DNA of 64,000 nt from contig NC_088300.1 of assembly GCF_032854445.1 (NCBI RefSeq), positions 22,363,608-22,427,607 of the forward strand. Direction: 5' to 3'. The stretch is from Liolophura sinensis. Taxonomy: Eukaryota > Mollusca > Polyplacophora > Chitonida > Chitonidae. Each line of letters begins with the position of its first letter. Within the stretch, counting starts at the first letter, position 1. The notes beneath the pieces are model-generated. The model searched no databases and was not told the origin of the DNA. It saw only the letters and a list, made by a program, of their open reading frames with translations. This document shows positions 52,681 through 64,000 of the stretch, piece by piece. The position numbers and the translations under genes were made by a program.

Positions 52681-55600
52681 CATATACATGTATACAGGAA
52701 AGCTTTCTCTAAAATGGAACAACTGGTAGGCCGACACATGCACGATATACATGTAGATACAAACTTAGATGTAGACCTGTTGTACACAACTGTGGTGTTG
52801 ATGTATGAAGTTGCATGAAACAATTCAATAAACACCTAAGTTTCCAATCATAATCTATAGTTATAATGAGACCACGCCAGCCTTTGGTCTGTGTTATCAG
52901 GGCGCCACATGTCTAGGACAACTTTGAGTTCGGATGTGTGTGTTTATTTTGCGGTATGCATAGAACATTAGATTTTATAGAACATTTGATATGATGTGAT
53001 ATGAGTGATACGACCAATCCTGTCAACAAATGCAGCTTATAAAATAGCAGCACCGCACAGTTCTGTACCTAGATTTCTTGATCAATACTTCCACATGTTC
53101 ACAAAATAACATCACACTTTTTAACCATTAATTCTTGCTTGTGGCCTCATCAACATTATTGATTGGAAATAAGGCCAGCAAATCACAAAAAAAGCCCTTC
53201 ACAATGTGAAGTAACAGAAGCAGGCCTGTATTGAAATCAGTGAAGCAAATTGATGTTCCATGTTGGCTGGAAACAGATGGTGTGATTCTGAATACACACA
53301 CAGTGGTACACAGAAATTTGGATGTTCACGGAGGTTTGGATGTACTATTCAAGGACAAACATTTAAATAACTATGTTTACCACAGAAAATTGTCAAGGTC
53401 AATCATCCTATCCAAAGTGAACTGCAAATAATATTTTCCTCAGGTGCTAAATGTATACATATCTTCTGCAAACCTATTCAATGTTTTCATATTCTAAATT
53501 TTTCAAATATGGATTTTATTAAATAAGAAATACAGGACGGTTTAGTGTTTCGAACTGCAGTCCTGGTCCTACAGCAATAGAGAAATTGCAGGCATTTGTG
53601 CTGCTGTAGTGTAATTATTACAAACACAGAGCTATCTGTCCCATGAGAGCTGATGTGGCTGTTATTTTTTTCCCCGGTCAATAAAATACTGGTAATAAAA
53701 TAGATATCACCTACATGTACATGTGGACTTCCAGGACAGGATGGTTTTAACAGTAATTAGGGCCTGCTCAATTACAAACAGATCAAACTGATAATGAGCA
53801 ATGCTTTTGGGGTAATTAGCCAGAGCAGAGGAGCTTAGAGCCCTGAAATCAGGAAACTAGAGCAGGCCTCAGCCAATACCCTGGAACTGCCTCTTACTGG
53901 AAAGTCAAACAATAGCCAACAAATGCGTATATGAGTACAATAAATGTGTATATGAGTACATGTATATGTGCAGCACTGAATGTGTATAATGTCAATCTAA
54001 AGCACTTTTCTCAATGGAATTTATGTATACAATTATTATGAAAAGGACCATAAACTGATTCATTTGTGTAACTAAAGATGAAAGCTCCTAAGCCCGTGTA
54101 AATTATTTCTCTGCACCATGTAGTTCCCTCAGTATGTTTCCAAAAATTGGTTGCAGAGGCGATTGAAAAGGTTGAAGAATTTAATAAGGTACATGTACTG
54201 AGTCTGTATATAACAAAGCAAATATCAGTAATAAAGATGTACGGATGCACTTCGTAGTATGATTGTCCACTTTACTGCATATACGTGTATATCAAATACT
54301 AGACACAGTACATGGGCATGTATACATATAGAACTTTATAAGCACACTGTCCCAACTGATTATTCACAGATAAATCAGAATGGTACCACAAAGAGTATGA
54401 AACTTGACAGCGTAACAGCTGACTGAACACTGACCTATTACCAGGTCATGGAACGGACAAAGTGTATGCACATGTACTTTGCACTAACTGTATGTACAAA
54501 ACTGTACATGTACATGTGGTTATATGAAGCCTAGATGGGCCCTGCAGCAGTTGTTACCTGTGTGAAATGTCAAGTGTCACCTTCAATTACATGTACATAA
54601 ATGACAACTGGATTCCCCCAGACTACAGGCTCAGTTGAGAATGATCAATGAGCTCCTGACTGAAAGCAGAATGACCTCCTGTCACACTCTCACAGCTCTC
54701 CCTGACCAAGATAGAGGCAGGAAAACCACAGCTTTACCCAGACTGATATGGACAGTCACATTCAACAACAACCTGTCAACAGGTCACTGACAACTGATTT
54801 ACATGTAGAATACAGGCTGTCCCATAAAACAATGTATATAGGGGATTACATCAAATTAGGTATAAAATAGCTTATAGGCTCCTATGCAGTGTACATGTAC
54901 AATCCACAGTGTACAGGATGTTAAGTACAACCTACATGCATGTACCTACATCTACATTACTTACATGTATACTAGTAAAACAGGCACAAAAGTTTTTAGC
55001 AAGTAATAAATCAATTTTTGTACAGTATGTATTGATGAGAAGAATCAACATATACACGAATCGATCATGCTCGCTAAGTACCAATTTAAGCTAAATAGCA
55101 GTTCTTTCATTATAACCAATGTGAATCAGTATTCAGACAATAGACTTCTCTGACTTATTGATCTTGCAAGTCCAATACCTAATGCAATAAGACTACCTGT
55201 GGAGAGGCAAATCTGTTTTCATCTTGCCAGACTGCTAACAAATTGCATTCTCTGACTCATCGACCCTTTGGGAAAAACACTTTCTGCCACCTGAAGCTCC
55301 TCTCACCCCTGTGTTGGCAAAATGGTCTAGTCCAATCAGCATCTTCAGACAGAGCCTTATTCATAGAGATAATTGTATGTCAGAAGTCAAGTTATATTTA
55401 AGATAAAGCTTACAACATGTACTTAGACAGGACATAAAACTCTATTCGTTATCATGTAAAAGGGGCCAATGTTAAGTACGTGTAGTAGTCCATTCTGTGC
55501 ACCTGTGCACGAAGCTTTCCATGGATAAATCTCTCTTTGAACAAACCAATGGTCACCCAGCCATCTTGGTTATACCAAAAATCTTATTTTGACACCTTAG

Positions 55601-56759
55601 AAACAGGTGTGTGTCTAATGAGGACGTTTAACTGTGAACATGATTGACAGAGAGAAAGCAGAGCTGAATAAGGCTGCACACAGTAGCCTAGAGCTAGCCA
55701 CAGATCTACAAACATTTACAGTCTATTATCTCCTTGTGTACTGACTTATGGGGCTTGCTCACTGGCCACAAAGGCTTCAGCCAGGTTAACCTGACCAGGC
55801 CAGCAGTCTGCAGACTGACTGGACACTGGGGAGATATTAAACCCACATGTGGTTAGCCCCAGTCAGTCAAGAACAGCTGCTGCCTACTTACCACTAATAA
55901 AATGAGCCCGGTAAAGTTATGCCTTTTAATTCAGCCCTGTTCTTTTATTAGTCAGACCCGGCATCAAACAAGCCACGAAACAACATCATCACAAACTGAC
56001 AAATTTACCAAGTTGTCTTTTTAATTAATCACGGTACTCCCTAGACTCTTACAGACACATGTACATGTACATTGGCAAAAATGAAAAATACTGCATGTAC
56101 TTTTTTAATCTGCACTTTGAAATGTACATAAGTGTTTCACACAAATCAGAAGTTAAATCATGTGATCTACACTATACACAAACCCCATTATCAAGGTCAT
56201 ATCTGTAAGGTTTATATTTGTAAGAGTTATAGAGGATGTGATTCAAGTGGAAAAAATATTTCCTTTCCAGTCCAAAAAACACATGTAATACATATATAAA
56301 TACAATTTTGTGCTTAATAAAATACACATAACCAGGTTGTGTCGTGTGCTGAAGTGTTTCTGATCATTAGAGATGAGGCAATGATTATTTATCCCAAAAT
56401 ACCTCTGACAATAACCGATATTTGCATCAGTTCTGTGTCGGACACATGAATAATTCATAAATATAACCCATCACAGATTCACTGACGCATTGGTGACTTG
56501 AAGACGGGATCAAACAGACTGATTTGGGGGAATCGCCAAGCCCTACACATTCGACAGGCAGCCCTGCTGCAAACTAGTTCCATCTGAGAAGAGATGAGCA
56601 GAGGAAAATAAAGCCTTAGGTTGCACATTCCTTAGGAGGCTGGCCTCATAACTTTCCCTCTGACAGCTGTTGTGCCCAGGCCTGCCAGCAGCCCCATCCC
56701 AGTGGCTGTACCACTGTCTCTACAGCACTACCTCTTCAGCAATGCTGTACATGTATCGT

Positions 56760-57135
56760 ACCTTACACTACCTAAACACCTGAAGCCAAGCCTTGCTAAA
56801 CTGCACATAAGATAGATGGACACTGTATCTTACACCACCTAAACACCTGAAGTCAAGCCTTGCTAAACTGAACATAAGATAGATGAACACTGTACCTTAC
56901 ATCACCTAAACACCTGAAGTTATGCCTTGCTAAACTGAACTGATAACATACATGCAAACTGTGCCTTACAACACCTAAACACTTCAAGTTAAACCTTGCT
57001 AAACTGAACATGTACAAGTATCTTACACTCCTCCACAACCTAAATCTTTTCCTTGCTCAATTGAACAGGTACATGTAACCTACCTAAACACCTGTACTTT
57101 TCCCTTGCTAAGATGAACATGTACTGTACCTTAAT
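56760..57135. repeat. Diverged tandem repeat, about 60-68-bp unit, 5-6 copies
   Basis: Successive units share CTTACA-x-CACCTAAACACCTG, CCTTGCTAAACTGAACAT and ACTGTACC. Divergence increases towards the right end. Confidence 0.85.
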
Positions 57136-60100
57136 TACATTACCTAAACATATGAACGTGTACTCAAGAACGATTACCACATATGCCTGTAATTTCTTGC
57201 TTGAAATAAATGAAAGTAGGACTCCTTTTTCCATTACTTGTCTGCATTTTGCTTTGTGAGACTTTGTGCACCTTGTGAATTCCACTTAAAAATGACCTTA
57301 CATGTACTTATATATGTATGTACATTTACACATGTACATGTACATACAGATATACGTTACACCTCTACAGCTAAGAGCCTTTTTCAGTATTGAGCTAACA
57401 GAGATGGCAGGAATATATCTTATTCATTTAACATGTGTTAAGCAACCATTTCTTGTTCATGTTTTTGTTTTCTTTGAACAGTCAATGATTTGAAATGTTG
57501 ATGAATGTGTTACATAATCACCTTCAGCTATGACAACTCAAAACATACATGCTGGGGAGTGGCCTTCTGCCAAGTCTAGAAATGAGACTTCCATACAGGC
57601 TATAGCGAGATACCATGGTATTTGGTAATTGGGCAATTTCTAGGTCTTTATAGCCTTGAAAAGTAGAGAGTTAATGGATATCTGAGCGCAAGCTACATGT
57701 ACCTCCTCAGAGTTTGAGCATCAGAAGTGTCTACTGGTTCAAACACTTAGCAGCCGGATGACAAAAAAATAGCAACAGGAATTCTGTTTAAGCTATAAGA
57801 GAGCCTGTTCTTCCACAGTCTGTCTGCTATCTCAACTAACTTCCCAAGGAGAGATGGCTCTGAACATGGACCACATGCTCTGGCCTATCTTTAGTACTTA
57901 TCTCAGAGATCAGGTTTCTTCTAACCACAACTCCCCTCATCAAACATTAATCAACCCACAGCAGTCTCCCTACAGACATGTACTATTGCACTGACACACT
58001 GCCAAGTCAGATGGTGTCACATATACCAAGTACAAGTACTGAATTTCACCTAAAGTTTGGTACATGAAAAGGCACTTCCTGACACCATAAGGTCCCAAAT
58101 TGATACTTTTGATGCCAACACTCAAGTATTCCTGATAAGAAATAAATCAAAGTTCATAAAAATCTCTGAATTAGCCCTATAAGGTAGATGAATCAATCAG
58201 AATCTACGTGTAGCACTTAATATCACCCACAGCACCCATACATCTAGTTAGGTTTGTTAAGATACCAAAGTTGTTGGCTGTTGCCTATATGCTTGCGCAA
58301 GGTTGAGGTATATAATAATACAAAAATTACAATCCAAGATGACATTTCACCCACCATTTTCCCAACACACAGTTTTATATTCTCATGATGCTGCCCTATT
58401 ATGAGTAGCTTACAAGCACTACATATGCATGTAAACCTTGATTTTCAGAGTCTGGATACATAAGGGTTACTCAAGTCCAAAATTTAATGATATGAATATC
58501 TGATACTGTGCACAAGTTTGTTTGAAAGGAAAATTTGTCAAATGAAGATCTACATGTTACTCCTTTTTGTAAAAACCAACTCGATCAGCAAAATAAATGA
58601 AAATTTTACAGTAACACTGGTTATGTATCTCTACCAAAACATTGCTGAAGATAAGCAGGTATCCGGTCTAGATAGTTTTCCAGGTCATTAAGTATAACTC
58701 ATAACCTACACTCAAAATTCTGTTTATCATGAAATTTACATGATCAGCAGAAAAAGTCATTTACATGCAGCTTAATAAGTTAAACGACTGCTGTGTCAGA
58801 CTGACATTACGCCATGGAGAAATACTTGAGACCCTTCTCTTATTTCTAGCTAAATGCCCATGCATTTAGTTATGTTTTTTTTTTGGACATTTTTTATTTC
58901 ATATTAATGTTTTGGCATGCTAAGAGAGCTTTAATGTGGGATGCCTAAATTCAATAATGCTCTCATTTAATGAGTCATAAATAGTTTAATATAATTAGAA
59001 ATTCTTGCTCTTTAAATAGCAACCCTTCCAACCATTCAGCACAGAGTTCATCCTGACCCCACTTGCACATGTACATCAATCATCTTGTACAGGTAACATA
59101 ATGAACACCCAATCAATCATCTGACACAGGCAACAAACACCCAATCACAAAAATGAACCGATATCATGAAGAACCCATGTACATGTACATGTATATCTTG
59201 TCTGACAGTTTACAGCAGATTTCTTTTTTCAGGTGTTCGTAATACAAGAAACTTGTGACAAGACCGAGACATTTAATATAGCATAAAGGGCAAACACCAC
59301 TGACTGAAAGCAAACTATGACCTAGCTACAAGCTTTTACAATTTATTTCTTTCAAGCTTCCTTTTGATCTTGGAAGAGTCAGTGAAAAGAATATTCAGTT
59401 TAATAGGCCAACTATGTAATCATATCCATGATGAAAAAGCACCAAGTTGTGGATTCTTCTAAATAACAACATGAACTTTTTTTGCCTTCCTTGAACTTGA
59501 CATTTCTACATACTGTATGTTCGTGTCAACTTCAGTGAGAATCTTTTACAACTTTTCTGTTTGCCGGATGCACACCACTACATAAAAGTGAGCCCATGAG
59601 CGCACGAGGCATGACTCAGTTTTTTTCATGCCTCTGTATGTTCATTATTGTTCTCCTTCATCCAGACCTAAAGCCATTTTGCATCCTGCCACACTTGTGT
59701 ACAAATGCCTCGCATGACATTTGTATGATTGTGTCAATAACTATGTATTTACATGTAAGTAGGTCAGCTACATGTAGTTAGTAAAATCCAAGCTGAGGGC
59801 TCTACATGTCACACTACTGAGAGATTTAACTGGGCTGCCACGCTTCTCTGCAACTAACACATGCAGACTGTAGCAGCACCTGGTATAATGGTAGGTAGTC
59901 TATGTAGTACAACAGAGGGTCTGACGTAGGAGCCAGCCAAGGTAGAACAACTACCAGGGAGACCAGCACTGTGTTTGATACCTTGAATGCATTCCGGGGA
60001 TTTATGGTGAATGAGTGAGCATTTGATGGGGGGGGCCCTTTCATGCCCTTACTAGCCCTGGCTAAGCGGGTTCCTGTGGCCAGCCAGAAGCAGTTGTGTA

Positions 60101-60369
60101 CAGAAAACCCTTCCCACCCCCCTGTTTGCAGACAATGTACATTTCTACTTATAGCACCCTAAATACTTCGACAACTGAAGACGGTGTGCCTCTCAGTCAA
60201 ACATGTATTTTCCTGTTCCATAAGAACCCCTGTACATATACATGCGCTGTCCCTACATGCTACATGTATCTATTAATATACAGACATTATCATAAAGGCA
60301 TACCATCATGTTGGTCAAGGATATCATTATATGAATAAACACCTTCGAGGTATAACTGTGCTATTTTTG

Positions 60370-60460
60370 AAAAATTTGATTAATTTATTTGAATGGTGTT
60401 TTAATGCTGTAAGGATATTTTGGCATACAATAGCAGTCAGGTGCATGTCTAATTATGGGC
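60370..60460 (-). mobile_element. SINE tail fragment
   Basis: TTAATTTATTTGAATGGTGT, then TTTTAATGCTGTAAGGATAT and CAATAGCAGTCAGGTGCATG keep the tail order of the minus-strand SINE copies. The head is absent. Confidence 0.4.
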
Positions 60461-62089
60461 ACTTTACAGGCAGCTGTTAAAAAATCCCTTAAACACCACA
60501 CCTCATACACCACAGGAAACTACAATCACATGGTTCTGCTACAAAAACATTAATGACCATACTAGTTCTGGTCACACCTTTGAAACCAAGGAACCATACA
60601 AAAAAATTTCAATGAAATTGACTGCACATATATCAAGAATTTAATAAATATGCAAATTTATAACCATTTACATATAATCAAGATACAAGCACATACATAA
60701 CCTACATGTATGGTAACTCTATTTTTACACCAGCCAGCGCCAGGCCTTTCAGAATATTAATTTCAATCAGAAATTCAAGGGCTAAAATAGCAAGCATATT
60801 AACTAAGCTGTGAGCCATTTGAGAATGCGGTCGCCCCACTAGTGCTATCATGCAGGTGTTCAATTTGTCTGCTCATCCTACTGTCTCAGGAAACCCTCAT
60901 ATTACAAGAATATTGCATATCCTACTGGCTACACAGAGTAAAGTCTGGTTTCCTACTACAAGAATATGACACAAGTGGCTCTTTCATATTAACTTTTTAT
61001 GAATGTGTTAAGCTAAGCAAGTTCCACCTTATATCACATCATGTAATTTACATACATGTGCACATCTGTATGTATAAAAGCATAGTTACCCTGGTAAATT
61101 GGGATTATTACCAACCAGCAATAAACGTAAGCCAACTATTCTGATACACAATGTCTCCATGGATCTATGGAGGCAAGTAGCCCGAGGACAAATATTCACC
61201 TGACAGAAAACAATAGATTTTCTATGCCACAAAGATTCAGATAAGATCTGCTTTCGATGAGCATACCTTTCTCTACCAGCATTTTAATTCAGCCTGGCTC
61301 AAGTCTGACACATGCTCAACATATTTCTGTTCCATCTATTCTATAGTGGCTACTGTGACTAGCATATTATAGCTAGTATATTACAAGTACAAGTAGTAAG
61401 TACATTCATGTATATTAGTGGTTTCTGGTATAGCCATTTTAGTCAGGATTATCTTACACATCTTGACTGCCTAAAATTATTATTTGTACCTACAGCAGAA
61501 ATTGTAAGGTGCTTCTGATTCAGATCATTGACACTGTAATTTATAAGTTTCAAAAAACTGAGCATTGAACACTCAGGTCCACTCTCAGCCATGCTAAATT
61601 TACAATCGTGTATATCTGGCAGACGTTTAAACCCTGAATAACAAGTGTGCATGAAGATGAATGAACTTCATGAATCCTTGACAAACTGAAGCTCTTCTTT
61701 GTTTAGTCCATCCTTTATAAAACAGTAAATTAAAACAAAATTTATGCAAAGACAGAAATGAAGGCGAGTTATTGCTTCAAATTTCTGACAGATAGAATGA
61801 ATTTCTTTAACTTAGCAAATTTTCACAGCACAATTTCTCAAAAAAGTGTCCATGTGTTCACCATAATACAGTACATAGACATGTAGCTAGAATATAAGAA
61901 CTGTCAAATATACGCATCAACACCATAAAGCTGACGATTCTAAAAATACCAAAGATTGTTTTGTAGATTGAGTGATATGAATTCCATAGGCGGACTATAA
62001 TGCTGCATGTAGTGGAGACACATGTATGACTCAACTTACAAACACCAGCTGTGATATGTACTCCTATCAGTGTATGGGCGAATGACAGG

Positions 62090-62345
62090 GTGTGCTCAGT
62101 AGAAGTGTGCACCAGTCAGGTGTTTATACTCAGAGACAGAGAAGTGTGCACCAGATGTGCACTTAATAGTTTAACATGTGTTTAACATTTAAGATCAAGG
62201 TGTGCTCAGTAAATGTGTGCACCAGTCAGGTGTTTATACTCATTGGTGTGACATGTGTATCATGTAAAGCCAGTTAAGAGGTACATGTATTGTAACACTA
62301 TTAGGGTGTGCTCAGTAGAAGTGTGCACCAGTCAGTTGTGTATAC
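62090..62345. repeat. Three diverged copies of a ~107-bp repeat
   Basis: GGTGTGCTCAGTA followed by GTGTGCACCAGTCAG and TATACTCA begins near 62091, 62199 and 62306, a spacing of 107-108 bp. A partial fourth GTGTGCACCAG lies at about 62144. Confidence 0.85.
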
Positions 62346-62802
62346 TCAGAGAAGTCTGCAAAATTTCTTAACACTTACTGGTTTGATATGTGTATCAGGC
62401 ACAGGTATTCTTAATGTACATGTTTCAAACTTCAGCTTTAATGTGTACATTTACAGATTTATTTCAGTATACAGGTACAATGAACTTTTCAGAATTAAAA
62501 AAAAGTTATTCATTGATGGTTGAGGTGTACAGAAAATCGTGACATTTCCTGAAATCTGTCATAATGTAAAATCCAAATAGATACAAAAATGTGAGGTTAA
62601 ACACAAACCTCAGAAAAAGTAAACAAAGTGACAGGCATTGAAAAACATGCCAGAGATAACCTTCATGAAAATTGTTATTTTTAAAGAAATTAGGGAGAGA
62701 TTTTGTACAGCACATACCACTTGGGTAAAATACAAGCTAGTAGTATGTGTGTGCATGTACATACAACATAGTGGAAGCTACCAGAAGAACAAACCGTTTG
62801 TT

Positions 62803-62844
62803 GGGGGGGGGGGATAGGTGCTTGTGGGGGGGGGGGGGGGGGGG
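62803..62844 (+). repeat. Two long G runs
   Basis: Runs of 11 G (62803-62813) and 19 G (62826-62844) separated by ATAGGTGCTTGT. They could form G-quadruplex structures and are prone to length errors in assembly. Confidence 0.9.
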
Positions 62845-64000
62845 CTGGTTTAGAGGTTTAGCCTATGGCAATTTACACTAGAGCATCTCTAACAGGTATC
62901 CCTTCCCTTTAACACATCTGAACAAACACTGACTGCTAATTATACACCAGCTCACTTCCCAGGCCCAAGCCCATTTTCAGTTGTCGTGGCTATGCTGCTA
63001 TTACATATAAAATGACCACAGCCTCCTGAAAATATACTTCTCAATATATGCCCACTCTACTGACAGTTTGCTGACAGTTTTCAGTTGCCAACTGAAAGTT
63101 TAGAGATTTAAAGACATTCAACAACATTGAGCTTCATTATCACAGTTGCATTGCTATTCTCTAAGTGTCAGCATATGTTTTGTAATCATCACACATTTCT
63201 CTCTGTAAAATATATAGAAATCTTGCCTATCCATAGACAGTATATCATTTCCCCATAGGTACAGTAGCTGATGTGAGAAGTGCAGCTGAATGTTTTGCTG
63301 GATTATGTGTAGAGAGCTTGTTAAACAAAACACTTGCTATCACCAGTGTCTGTAGTCTCTGGTTGCACAGCGACACGGTGACAAATGTTCTCCTGGGTTA
63401 TCCATCTGTCTGACTTGATCGATACCTACCCTAAACAGATTACCTTTAGCAGCCGGGTAGTGGGTGAGGTGTAACTGAGTGCAAACACATGTTTCAGAAC
63501 CTTAGACATTCTATAATTACAAAAAGTCCAGAAATGTAGCCTTTGTTCGTCATACATGTGCATGTACAAGTATATGTACAGTTTTGCTGAGGTGGAGTAC
63601 ATGAAGTCTTATAGTAACATTAATGTTTTAAAATACGCAAAATATATATCATTTGCTCAGTCAAGTGCTGTCATGTATGGGATTATTAGTTTTCTGAACT
63701 GTAGTGATGTGAAAAAACTGTGACATCAGATAAATGAAAACATGGCTTAAGCCAGTATGTCTACAACAGTGTGTCGCCATGTTCCATCACACCTCAACTG
63801 GGATTTGGACAAAATGAAATCAGACACAAAATACAACTGATGACCCCCAAAAATTTATTTTTTGCCAAAAACTAAGCACTGCTTTAGACTTTTAAACTAT
63901 TCTGACATCACCCTGATGCGTCCACAGCATATATACATGTACTGTGCATGTACAATGGGTGAGTCCAGGTGAATGACCTACAAGTGCTCTCAGTAAACTG

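Larger units (their letters stand above)
51884..64000 (-). other. Probable first intron or 5' flank of alpha-actinin; no other gene seen
   Basis: No exon encoding the expected N-terminus (a DPAWEKQQ-K type motif followed by a donor) was found on the minus strand, and nothing else recognisable on either strand. Contents: 30-bp minisatellite (52381-52680), diverged tandem repeats (56760-57135 and 62090-62345), a SINE fragment near 60370-60460, and G runs at 62803-62844. TACATGTA-type words are very frequent. Confidence 0.65.

Noticed and set aside
52352..52729. Repeat proteins on both strands (SLYSSSLHNQ and MQRTRVETLV types)
   Set aside because: A stop-free 30-bp tandem repeat gives both by necessity. 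No start context, splice partners or family match.

Overview
The window is nuclear DNA from an invertebrate animal, most likely a lophotrochozoan such as a bivalve, another mollusc or a brachiopod. The evidence is: AT-rich sequence with short exons in kilobase introns and standard GT-AG splicing; clear homologues of animal-only proteins; tRNA-derived SINE copies with conserved tails; several minisatellites; and abundant ACATGT/TACATGTA words, which I associate with bivalve genomes. There is no operon, CRISPR array, virus or plasmid signal. Almost all listed open frames are shadows, repeat-generated frames or pieces of exons.

Layout: (1) 1-8863 is probably the first intron of a minus-strand gene whose first coding exon (8864-8953) encodes the cytoplasmic tail and membrane anchor of a GALNT2-like polypeptide N-acetylgalactosaminyltransferase; later exons lie left of the window. 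(2) 8954-10827 is the divergent promoter interval, with a strong CTCF-type motif 50 bp from the GALNT2-like start codon. (3) 10828-23656, plus strand, is a complete 21-exon PPP1R21 gene (787 aa), a coiled-coil subunit of the endosomal FERRY complex. All its splice phases close. (4) 23657-30886 is a convergent intergenic/3'UTR interval with a 28/19-bp minisatellite, SINE-like copies and a poly(A) run. (5) 30887-51883, minus strand, is a single alpha-actinin gene, complete from the start of the first calponin-homology domain to the C-terminal GESDL, with 21 coding exon positions. Its first coding exon (start codon and about 35 residues) was not found and probably lies right of the window. (6) 51884-64000 is then the first visible intron or 5' flank of that gene, rich in repeats.

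The most interesting content is in alpha-actinin. Two tandem 79-bp exons (46774-46852 and 46139-46217) encode alternative versions of the same 27-residue piece of CH2. They have identical phase and length, and including both would break the frame, so they look like mutually exclusive exons in the actin-binding domain. There is also a 39-nt in-frame alternative acceptor between the EF-hands, a one-base frameshift at a short A run (39033-39035) that looks like an assembly error or a null allele, and an EF-hand 1 loop with its conserved Gly replaced by Arg. The three genes encode a Golgi enzyme, an endosomal mRNA-transport scaffold and an actin crosslinker. I see no functional linkage among them beyond proximity.
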